64,000 nt of DNA from Lawsonibacter hominis. GTDB taxonomy: Bacteria > Bacillota > Clostridia > Oscillospirales > Oscillospiraceae. The notes under the pieces were generated by a model. The model searched no databases, was not told the DNA's origin, and worked only from the letters and a program-made list of their open reading frames with translations. The stretch spans positions 1-64,000 of the forward strand of contig NZ_JACOPP010000004.1 in NCBI RefSeq assembly GCF_014287895.1, given 5' to 3'. This document shows positions 1-7,466 of this stretch, one piece after another. Position numbers and translations under genes: made by a program. Within the stretch, counting starts at the first letter, position 1; each line of letters opens with the position of its first letter.

Positions 1-6
1 AGTTGG

Positions 7-12
7 TATAAT
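7..12 (+). promoter_or_regulatory. -10 element upstream of ssnA
   Basis: A perfect TATAAT lies at 7-12, but the matching -35 would fall outside the window. If used, it gives a leader of about 128 nt before ssnA. The leader can fold: CCACGAA (about 16-22) can pair with TTTGTGG (about 53-59, using a G-U pair) around an ACTC/GAGAGT hairpin, and CTTCA near 92 can pair with TGAAG next to the ribosome binding site. No known riboswitch consensus was recognised. Confidence 0.4.
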
Positions 13-145
13 CTTGCCACGAAGACTCGTCTCCTTTCGAGAGTACATGTGTTTTGTGGTGAAACCATTGTACCAGAAGGGCTGACGGGTCTTCAACTTT
101 CATTTAACTTTACAGTCCGAAAATCAACTGAAGGAGGAATGGCAT

Positions 146-1486
146 ATGCTGCTGGTCGGCAACGGCAGACTTATCACCCGGAGCGAGGCGCTCCCCTATC
201 TGGAGGACGGCGCGGTCGTCCTGGACGGCGGGATGGTCGTGGAGGCGGGTCCTCTGGCCCAGATGCGCGCCAAATACCCCCAGGCAGAGTTCGTGGACGC
301 CAGGGGCGGCGTCATCATGCCCGGGCTGATCAACGTACATACCCACATCTACAGCGGCCTGGCCCGGGGGCTGGCCATCGACGGGTTCCGCCCCACCAAC
401 TTCTTTGAGGTGCTGGACGGCCAGTGGTGGAACATCGACCGCCACCTGACGCTGGACGGCACCCGCGCCTGCGCCTACGCCACGGTGCTGGACTGCATCC
501 GGGACGGCGTGACCACCATTTTTGACCATCACGCCTCCTTCGGCGAGATCCCCGGCTCTCTCTTCGCCATCAAGGACGTGTGCCATGAGGTGGGCATCCG
601 GGCCAATCTGTGCTATGAGGTATCCGAGCGGGACGGCGCGGAGAAGTGCGCTCAGGCCATCCGGGAAAACGCAGAGTTTGCCCGGTGGGCCCGGGACGAG
701 GACGACGACATGATCCGGGCCATGTTCGGCGGCCACGCCCTGTTTACCATCTCGGACAAGACCTTCGAGGAAATGGTCCGGGCCAACGACGGTATGACCG
801 GCTTCCACATCCACGTGGCCGAGGGTATGAACGACGTGTACGACTCCCTGCGCAATTACGGCTGCCGGCCCGTCAACCGTCTACTCTACAACGGCATTCT
901 GGGGGAGAAGACCATGCTGGGCCACTGCATCCACATCTCTCCCGCCGAGATGGACATTCTCAGGGAGACGGGCACCATGGTCTGCCACAATCCGGAGTCC
1001 AATATGGGCAACGCGGTCGGCTGCTCTCCGGTGCTCCAGCTCTATGCCCGCGGCATTCTCCTGGGCCTGGGGACGGACGCTTACACCCACGACATGCTGG
1101 AGAGCCTGAAGGTGCTGCTGCCCATGCAGCGCCATAACGCCTGCGACCCCAACGTGGGCTGGTGCGAGGCCATGGGCATGCTCTTCCGCAACAACCCCGC
1201 CATCTGCGCGCGTTACTTCCAAAAGCCGCTGGGCGTGCTGGAGCCCGGCGCGGCGGCTGACGTGATCGTCATGGATTACAAGCCCTTTACCCCCTTCTCC
1301 GCGGAAAACATCGACGGGCACATGCTGTTCGGCATGATGGGAAAGAACTGCCGTACCACCATTATCAACGGTAAGCTTGTCTACCGGGACCGGGAGTTCG
1401 TGGGGATCGACGAGGACAGGATCAATGCCTGGTGTCTGGAGCAGTCCAAAAAACTATGGGGCCGGCTCAATCACCGCGCCTATTGA
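146..1486 (+). CDS. ssnA: SsnA-type putative aminohydrolase (amidohydrolase superfamily)
   Basis: A 446-aa metal-dependent amidohydrolase of the SsnA/chlorohydrolase group, expected to be cytoplasmic and to deaminate or open a purine-like ring. Seen: the HTHIYSG metal motif with H65 and H67, HVAEG near 223-227, GHCIH near 259, and GTDAYTHD near 310. The length is normal for the family. The start is set by GAAGGAGGAAT (about 130-140). The next gene is ygfK; ssnA and ygfK are classically neighbours in selenium-dependent hydroxylase and anaerobic purine-degradation clusters, so a role in purine catabolism is likely by context. The exact substrate is not known. The last 70 bp of the gene are repeated downstream. 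Confidence 0.88.
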   Translation: MLLVGNGRLITRSEALPYLEDGAVVLDGGMVVEAGPLAQMRAKYPQAEFVDARGGVIMPGLINVHTHIYSGLARGLAIDGFRPTNFFEVLDGQWWNIDRHLTLDGTRACAYATVLDCIRDGVTTIFDHHASFGEIPGSLFAIKDVCHEVGIRANLCYEVSERDGAEKCAQAIRENAEFARWARDEDDDMIRAMFGGHALFTISDKTFEEMVRANDGMTGFHIHVAEGMNDVYDSLRNYGCRPVNRLLYNGILGEKTMLGHCIHISPAEMDILRETGTMVCHNPESNMGNAVGCSPVLQLYARGILLGLGTDAYTHDMLESLKVLLPMQRHNACDPNVGWCEAMGMLFRNNPAICARYFQKPLGVLEPGAAADVIVMDYKPFTPFSAENIDGHMLFGMMGKNCRTTIINGKLVYRDREFVGIDEDRINAWCLEQSKKLWGRLNHRAY

Positions 1487-1684
1487 ACCGCAGGTTGATC
1501 CTGTCCTCATACAAGCGGTTTGCCGCAGGCAAACCCTTGATGCCGGGGCAATTCACTTGCCCCGCGCAGATTTGAAACCGCCGGGGCCCCCGCCCGGCGC
1601 AGCCGGACGGGGCGCAGGATCAATGCCTGGTGTCTGGAGCAGTCCAAAAAACTATGGGGCCGGCTCAATCACCGCGCCTATTGA
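1417..1684. repeat. 70-bp direct repeat of the ssnA 3' end (1417-1486 and 1615-1684)
   Basis: The final 70 bp of ssnA, including its stop codon, recur perfectly at 1615-1684. The copies are separated by a 128-bp spacer. The spacer is rich in inverted repeats: GGTTTGCC/GGCAAACC near 1514-1532, CGGGGCAA/TTGCCCCG near 1543-1563, and a GC-rich CCGGGG... stem near 1578-1610. The second copy sits in front of ygfK and cannot encode a complete protein. This could be a local duplication caused by insertion of a small palindromic element, or an assembly artefact. Confidence 0.9.
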
Positions 1685-1777
1685 CGCACAGAGCAGCCCG
1701 GATCGCCGCGTCCATCCGGGGACCGGCGGCCGGTATTCCTTGCAGAAGGTATCTATTGTATGTAGGAGGTCTCCGTC

Positions 1778-4777
1778 ATGAGCGATATCATGCGTCCCAT
1801 TCCCTTTTCCCAGCTGATGGACTGGGCCTTATCCGAATATCATACCTATGGCAGTATTTTCGGGGTGGCCAAGCTGCCCCGCCACGAAGACGGCGGCGCT
1901 CTGCCGATCTTCGACGAAAAAATCGAAGCCCCCTTCGGCCCCGCCGCCGGCCCCAACACCCAGCTGGCCCAGAACATCATCGCCGCTTACGCGGCGGGCT
2001 GCCGGTTCTTTGAGCTGAAGACCGTCCAGGTCATGGACGGCGAGGAGCTGGCCAGGTGCGTCAGCAAGCCCTGCATCACCGCCGCCGACGAGTGCTACAA
2101 CTGCGAGTGGTCCACCGAGCTCTATGTGCCCCAGGCCTACGAAGAATATGTAAAGGCCTGGTTTGCCTGCAAGCTGCTGGCAAAGGAGCTGGGCCTGGGC
2201 GATCCGGACGCCTTTGTATTCAATATGAGCGTGGGCTATGACCTGGCGGGCATTCGGAGCGAGAAGATCGACCGGTACATCGAAGGCATGAAGGACGCCT
2301 CCGCCTCTCCCATCTGGCAGGAGTGCGTGACCTGGACCCTGGCGCATCTGGAGCGGTTCCAAACCGTGGACGCGGAGTATGTAAGGGCCATTTCCCCGCA
2401 GGTCAGCCGCTCCATTACCGAGTCCACCCTCCACGGCTGCCCTCCCGACGAGATCGAGCGCATCGCCACCTATCTCATCACGGAAAAGCACCTGAACACC
2501 TACGTCAAGTGCAACCCCACCCTGCTGGGCTATGACTTTGCCCGCAGGACTCTGGACCGCCTTGGCTACGATTACATCCAGTTCGACGATCATCACTTTA
2601 AGGAGGACCTCCAAATGGAGGACGCCGTCCCGATGTTCCACCGGCTGATGAAGCTCACCGGCGAGCGGGATCTGGAATTCGGCGTGAAGCTGACCAACAC
2701 CTTCCCGGTAGACGTAGCCGCCGGGGAGCTGCCCAGCGCGGAGATGTACATGTCGGGACGCCCCCTGTTCCCCTTGACGCTCTCCCTGGCCAGCCAGCTC
2801 ACCCACGCATTCAAAGGCCGGCTGCGCATCTCCTACTCCGGCGGCGCGGACATCTTCTCCGCAGAGGGCCTGTTCGGCGCGGGGATCTGGCCCATCACCA
2901 TGGCCACCACCGTCCTCAAGCCCGGCGGCTATGAGCGTTTTGCCCAGATCGGCCAGGCGCTGATGGGCAAGGGCGCCCCCTGGAGCGGAGTCGACGCGGC
3001 CGCGGTGGACGCCCTGCTGGACGCCGCCCTGGCGGGGGAGCGCTACCGCAAGCCCATGAAGCCCATCCCATCCAAAAAGCTGGAGCAAAAGGTCCCTCTG
3101 CTGGACTGCTTCACCGCCCCCTGCCGCTCTGGCTGCCCCATTGAGCAGGACATCCCCGCCTATCTGCGTCTGGTGGGCGAGGGCCGGTACGAGGAGGCCC
3201 TGCGGGTCATTACCCAGCGCAACCCGCTGCCCTTTATTACCGGCACCATCTGCTCCCACCGCTGCCAGGACAAATGCATGCGGGGCAGCTACGAGGAATC
3301 GGTCTACATCCGCGCCAAGAAGCTGGAGGCCGCCCAGGGCGGATTTGCCGCCCTGCTGTCCGACCGGAAGCCCGCCGCGCCTGTGCCCGGCAAGAAGGTG
3401 GCCGTGGTGGGCGGCGGCCCGGCCGGCCTGTCCGCGGCCTACTTCCTGGCCCGCTCCGGGGTGGACGTGACCGTCTTTGAGCGCCGGGACGCCCTGGGCG
3501 GCATCGTTCGTCATGTGATTCCGGAATTCCGCATCGGCCACGACGCCATCGACAACGACGTTGCCCTCTGCAAAGCCATGGGCGTCCAGTTCCGGCTGGG
3601 CACGACTGTCACGGACGTGGGCGCTCTGCTGGCATCGGGCTATACCGACGTGATCCTGGCCACCGGCGCCTGGCAGAAGGGCAGCGCCGGGCTGGAGTAC
3701 GGCCAGGCGCTCAATGTCATCGACTTTCTGGAGCAGGCCAAATCCGCGCCCGCCGGTCTGACTCTGGGCGAAAACGTGGCGGTCATCGGCGGCGGGAACA
3801 CCGCCATGGACGCCGCCCGCGCCGCCAGGCGCATCCCCGGGGTGAAGAACGTGCGTCTGGTGTACCGCCGTACCCGCCGCTATATGCCCGCCGATCAGGA
3901 GGAGCTGGAACTGGCCCTGGCCGACGGCGTGGAGTTCCGGGAACTGCTCGCTCCCGTGGGCGTAAAGGACGGCCTGCTTCGGTGCAGGGTCATGCGGCTG
4001 GGCGATCCAGACGCCTCCGGCCGCCGCAGCCCGGCGGACACCGGGGAGACGGTGGACCTGCCCGCCGATACCGTCATCACCGCGGTGGGCGAGAAGGTAG
4101 ACACCGCCTTCTACCGCTCCAACGCTCTGGCCGTAGACGAACGGGGCCGGGCCGTGGTAGACCCGCAGACGCTGGAGAGCAGCGTGAAACACGTCTACGT
4201 AGCAGGCGACGGACAGAACGGGCCGGGCACTGTGGTGGAGGCCATCGCGGACGCCGCGCGCGCTGCAGGGGCCATTGCCGCAGTGGAGACCGAGACCTAT
4301 GCCTCCGAAAACCGGAAAGCGGAGCGCTATCAGGCCCTGCTGGAAAAACACGGCAGCCTCTGCACCGACTGCGAACGCTGCGCCGACAGCCGCTGCCTGG
4401 GCTGCGCCACCGTGTGCGAGACCTGCGCCAGCGTCTGCCCCAACCGTGCCAACGTGGCGGTCTGGGTGCCCGGCATGACCATGCGCCAGATCCTCCACGT
4501 GGACGGCATGTGCAACGAGTGCGGCAACTGCGCCACCTTCTGCCCCTACGACAGCCGTCCTTACCGGGAGAAGCTCACCCTGTTCTGGAGCGAGGAGGAC
4601 TTTGACCACAGCGAAAACGACGGGTTCCTCCGCCTGGCGGATGGAACGACCCGGGTCCGGCTGGCCGGCCAGGTGGGCGCGTATGAGGTATCCGACCCCG
4701 GCTGCGGCCTGTATGAGGACCTGCGCCGCACCATCTGCGCCGTATACGACCAGTATGCCTATCTGCTCAGGGAATAA
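1778..4777 (+). CDS. ygfK: YgfK-type putative selenate reductase, flavin/Fe-S subunit
   Basis: A 999-aa multidomain oxidoreductase of full family length. Residues about 1-430 resemble a dihydroorotate-dehydrogenase-like barrel. A Fe-S linker follows with CFTAPCRSGCPIEQD near 443-457. The FAD site is VVGGGPAGLSAAY near 541-553, the NAD(P)H site VAVIGGGNTAMDAARA near 668-683, and the C-terminus carries clustered ferredoxin cysteines (CTDCERCADSRC... near 861 and CNECGNCATFCPY near 911). It probably passes electrons from NAD(P)H to a partner molybdoenzyme. The name selenate reductase is historical. AGGAGG at 1764-1769 sets the start. It probably forms an operon with ssnA; a perfect terminator hairpin follows. 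Confidence 0.9.
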   Translation: MSDIMRPIPFSQLMDWALSEYHTYGSIFGVAKLPRHEDGGALPIFDEKIEAPFGPAAGPNTQLAQNIIAAYAAGCRFFELKTVQVMDGEELARCVSKPCITAADECYNCEWSTELYVPQAYEEYVKAWFACKLLAKELGLGDPDAFVFNMSVGYDLAGIRSEKIDRYIEGMKDASASPIWQECVTWTLAHLERFQTVDAEYVRAISPQVSRSITESTLHGCPPDEIERIATYLITEKHLNTYVKCNPTLLGYDFARRTLDRLGYDYIQFDDHHFKEDLQMEDAVPMFHRLMKLTGERDLEFGVKLTNTFPVDVAAGELPSAEMYMSGRPLFPLTLSLASQLTHAFKGRLRISYSGGADIFSAEGLFGAGIWPITMATTVLKPGGYERFAQIGQALMGKGAPWSGVDAAAVDALLDAALAGERYRKPMKPIPSKKLEQKVPLLDCFTAPCRSGCPIEQDIPAYLRLVGEGRYEEALRVITQRNPLPFITGTICSHRCQDKCMRGSYEESVYIRAKKLEAAQGGFAALLSDRKPAAPVPGKKVAVVGGGPAGLSAAYFLARSGVDVTVFERRDALGGIVRHVIPEFRIGHDAIDNDVALCKAMGVQFRLGTTVTDVGALLASGYTDVILATGAWQKGSAGLEYGQALNVIDFLEQAKSAPAGLTLGENVAVIGGGNTAMDAARAARRIPGVKNVRLVYRRTRRYMPADQEELELALADGVEFRELLAPVGVKDGLLRCRVMRLGDPDASGRRSPADTGETVDLPADTVITAVGEKVDTAFYRSNALAVDERGRAVVDPQTLESSVKHVYVAGDGQNGPGTVVEAIADAARAAGAIAAVETETYASENRKAERYQALLEKHGSLCTDCERCADSRCLGCATVCETCASVCPNRANVAVWVPGMTMRQILHVDGMCNECGNCATFCPYDSRPYREKLTLFWSEEDFDHSENDGFLRLADGTTRVRLAGQVGAYEVSDPGCGLYEDLRRTICAVYDQYAYLLRE

Positions 4778-4791
4778 CCGCCGCCTGAAAC

Positions 4792-4822
4792 AGGGGCCCG
4801 GAGCATATGCTCCGGGCCCCTT
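4792..4822 (+). terminator. Terminator after ygfK
   Basis: A perfect palindrome AGGGGCCCGGAGCA/TGCTCCGGGCCCCT lies 15 bp after the ygfK stop. The following U-tract is very short (TT), so termination may be imperfect. Confidence 0.7.
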
Positions 4823-4856
4823 AACGTACACATGAATTTCTTGCCGTCGTCTGTTT

Positions 4857-4902
4857 CCGTTTGGGCCAAAGGCCCGTCCCAGGGCCCTTTCGACCCAAAC
4901 GG
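4857..4902. repeat. Inverted repeat in a non-coding stretch
   Basis: CCGTTTGGG (4857-4865) pairs perfectly with CCCAAACGG (4894-4902), and an inner AAAGG/CCTTT extends the stem with a bulge. It lies in the gene-free stretch 4823-5056, which otherwise shows only AT-rich sequence near 5020-5045 before the BRO-N remnant. Function unknown. Confidence 0.55.
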
Positions 4903-5056
4903 GCGTACCAAGCCAGGGGAACCCCCGCTGAAAACATTGTACCCATGGGAACGCTTCTGCTCCGCCATGCTCGAAGTGGCGCGAAAAATTCGGTGAAAGT
5001 TGACCTTGAGGCAAAATATGGTGCAATAAAATAAAAATTTTTGGGGGGCACATGGT

Positions 5057-5215
5057 ATGAGCAACGACGCGGTTCAACACTTTGAGGATCAGCCGATACG
5101 TTCCGCATGTAACCCGGAAAAGGAGGAGTGGTGCCGACATACAGCCGCTAAGATAAAAGCCGAAGAATATAGCAAGGCCCGGCGTTTTGCAAACGCCGGG
5201 CCTTTTATCAGTTAG
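5057..5215 (+). pseudogene. BRO-N / DinD-like antirepressor fragment
   Basis: An open frame of 52 codons. The first 25 residues (MSNDAVQHFEDQPIRSACNP, then EKEEW) match the start of BRO-N or damage-inducible-protein-D-like proteins, which normally continue with YFSVVDVV. Here the frame runs into unrelated sequence and ends inside a terminator hairpin. A G-rich ribosome binding site at 5043-5048 precedes the ATG. It is read as a truncated phage or mobile-element gene. Recognition is from memory of the family N-terminus, over a short stretch only. Confidence 0.5.
5174..5206 (+). terminator. Rho-independent terminator behind the BRO-N remnant
   Basis: AAGGCCCGGCGTTT/AAACGCCGGGCCTT forms a 14-bp perfect stem with a TGC loop, running into TTTT. 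It lies inside the remnant frame and would stop rightward transcription before the convergent GH5 gene. Confidence 0.8.
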
Positions 5216-5264
5216 AGCCGAGCCGCTCAGAAAGGCATCTCTTCTATTCCGTGGCTGAAGGCAT

Positions 5265-7436
5265 TCAACCATGTACATTTCTCCATAGTATATTAAGTTC
5301 GCAGATAGACCACCAGTTGTCGATAGGATTTGGGCCTGTTAAACTGATCTTTACATATCTCGATGTTTGCGGCGTGCTTGGCAGCAAAACCATTTTAGGC
5401 CCGAAGCCTATGTGAATATTGTTCAGCTCTACCTCGGTAAATACCGCTCCATCCTGTGATATCTCGACCTTGTATGACCCCGGATAATCATTTGCATCGT
5501 GCTCCAGCACTATTTTGTCGAAGTTTTCGGTTTGACCAAAATCGACGAGCACATAATGTCCTGCGGTCTGGGCCTCGCCTGTTGTCCAACGAGTTGAGAG
5601 GCTGCCGTCTATCATGTTCGATACGGGGTCATATGGCCACTGCGGATTGCCGTTTGCGCTCACGACCCACGAACTTCTGTCCAGAGCTACATATGGATGG
5701 TTTGTACTTCCGTCAGCCCTGGCGGAGACTATGTTTATGTGCGGCTCGTTTGCCTGGTAATGGGAGGCGGTCCCGGTCGCGGCCCAAATCGCCTCTATCT
5801 CATTCGCGCTGTCGTGCATGAGGTCCGGGTCTTCGCCATCCCAGGTGTTATAGTACCCCCAATTACCGCCGCCGCTTTCGTATATCGTTCCCCTGACTTT
5901 ATAGTTCCAGTTTGTCCAGGAGATGCTGTTTTCGTTGAGGTCGGACAGAAAATCGTCCCACACGTCCGAAAAGTAGTAAAGGCAGAACTCGCCGACGATG
6001 AGGGGCACGTTCCACTGGTCCTGTATCTGCGACATCGTGGACACAGTGTTGTTTGCCAGCGACTTCTGGGCGTCCCAGGACAGGTAATTCGGCATGTCGT
6101 ACGGATGCTTATCGAACATATAGTTTGTCCAGGTCTGGCGCTCGGGCCGGTTTGCTGCCACGCTCCAGTCCATGAACTCCTCAAATATGACTATATGGTT
6201 GTTGTCAATGGCGCGCACCGTGTCGTAGATTTCGTCATAAAAGCCGTATTTAAGGTTCTCATACGCAGGGTTCGTGTCGAAGTTCAGCACGGGCTCATTC
6301 AGGAGTCCGTAGGCGGCTACCGTCGGATTGTCCTTATATCGAGTGGCCAGGGCGCTCCATATGTTGAGTACTACGCTCTGATTCCATTCTACTGTATCGG
6401 GATCTCCGGCATACAGCTCGGTCGGAATTGTGCTGGCCTGTCCGCAGCTTGCCCAGCAATTCACGCCCCCGGGCGCGCCGTGAAAGTCGATAAGTACATA
6501 TATACCGTTTTCATCGCAGACCTCTAGCAGCCAGTCGAGCCTGGCAAAGCCGCTGTCCGCATCCGTTCTGAGTGTTCCGTCCTTCAGGGCAAAGTCCATC
6601 CAGTAAACGGGGACACGAACAAAATTCATATTCATGTTTGCAATGTTTATAATATCGGCCTCTGTGATGTAGTTTTCCTGGAAGGTCGCTATCATCTCAT
6701 TGGTCCTGCTCTCACCGAATCGGCGTATGAGATGATTCCTGACATTGTATTCGTCGGTCATACAGAGGCTTATGTTTGCCACGGTCCAGTACTGTCCGTC
6801 CTCCGAAGCCCTTCCCGGCCGGATTGCGATATATTTTGCCGATTGTTCACCGGTGAGTACAGTTATAATGCCCTCCGACGCCTTGCTCTCATCTACGGTT
6901 ATCGAGGCCGGAGAAAACCAGTCGGTCCAGTTGTTGCTCATCCACACGACCGCGCCCCTGAGATAGTCTCCGGTATGATTGGGGCCCGTTTCTACAACTA
7001 TTCTGTCGAAGTACCTGGTCTTGTCGAATTCTATCAGCAGCTCCGCGCTGTCCGCGGCCTGTGCGGAGGTGGATTGCCAGTATGTGTTCATGTTGTTTGT
7101 GGTCAACCCGTTTTCTGTCACGGTGTCGCTAGCATACGCTGCAATATTGTTTCCATTGGTGTCCGACGCGGTGATGTTTACTATGAAATTGTGGTCAATT
7201 TCACCCGAACCGAGGGGCGTCATCCAGCCCTCCTGCATCAGCCAGCCGCCGAGGTTGGTGCCGCGCAGGGTTATCCGCTCATTCTCCTCGTTATAGATGT
7301 ACTTTCCGCTTGTGTGCAGCATTGACAGCGTGGGCGTATATTCCGCTATGGCCTCTGTTGAGCCCGTCAATACGAAGCTGAAAAGGCACAACGCTGTCAC
7401 AAGGGTCATCGCTACGATTCGCTTTGCGTTTTTCAT
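5265..7436 (-). CDS. Secreted GH5 beta-glucanase with a nested and a C-terminal discoidin-like module
   Basis: A 723-aa extracellular glycoside hydrolase. A signal peptide occupies about residues 1-32. The GH5 fold begins at about 58 (GTNLGGWL), is interrupted by a F5/8 type C (discoidin-like) module at about 105-230, and resumes at ITEADI near 257. Probable acid/base is Glu in LLNEPV near 379; the probable nucleophile is in VGEF near 483. A second discoidin-like module ends the protein (about 585-723). The start at 7436 is chosen because AAAGGAG precedes it; an in-frame ATG at 7451 lies upstream of that site. It is the last gene of the beta-glucan locus and clearly richer in A/T than its neighbours, suggesting separate acquisition. 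The N-terminal motif resembles exo-beta-1,3-glucanases. Confidence 0.8.
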   Translation of the reverse strand: MKNAKRIVAMTLVTALCLFSFVLTGSTEAIAEYTPTLSMLHTSGKYIYNEENERITLRGTNLGGWLMQEGWMTPLGSGEIDHNFIVNITASDTNGNNIAAYASDTVTENGLTTNNMNTYWQSTSAQAADSAELLIEFDKTRYFDRIVVETGPNHTGDYLRGAVVWMSNNWTDWFSPASITVDESKASEGIITVLTGEQSAKYIAIRPGRASEDGQYWTVANISLCMTDEYNVRNHLIRRFGESRTNEMIATFQENYITEADIINIANMNMNFVRVPVYWMDFALKDGTLRTDADSGFARLDWLLEVCDENGIYVLIDFHGAPGGVNCWASCGQASTIPTELYAGDPDTVEWNQSVVLNIWSALATRYKDNPTVAAYGLLNEPVLNFDTNPAYENLKYGFYDEIYDTVRAIDNNHIVIFEEFMDWSVAANRPERQTWTNYMFDKHPYDMPNYLSWDAQKSLANNTVSTMSQIQDQWNVPLIVGEFCLYYFSDVWDDFLSDLNENSISWTNWNYKVRGTIYESGGGNWGYYNTWDGEDPDLMHDSANEIEAIWAATGTASHYQANEPHINIVSARADGSTNHPYVALDRSSWVVSANGNPQWPYDPVSNMIDGSLSTRWTTGEAQTAGHYVLVDFGQTENFDKIVLEHDANDYPGSYKVEISQDGAVFTEVELNNIHIGFGPKMVLLPSTPQTSRYVKISLTGPNPIDNWWSICELNILWRNVHG

Positions 7437-7466
7437 TGCTTCTCCTTTCACACACTCGGTTTTCGG

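Noticed and set aside
1630..2013. Open frames spanning the second copy of the ssnA tail
   Set aside because: The frame runs through the duplicated tail and then out of frame into ygfK; no family motif.
4759..5064. Small minus-strand frames between ygfK and the BRO-N remnant
   Set aside because: They run through the ygfK terminator palindrome and an inverted repeat, with no motif.
1829..5278. A very long open frame antisense to ygfK, and similar long antisense frames at 7995-9845 (+), 24687-26948 (+), 52562-54805 (-) and 57813-60254 (+)
   Set aside because: All lie opposite well-identified genes in GC-rich DNA, where third-position G/C suppresses stops on the other strand. Their translations show low-complexity Gly/Arg/Ala/His composition, no known motif and no proper ribosome site.
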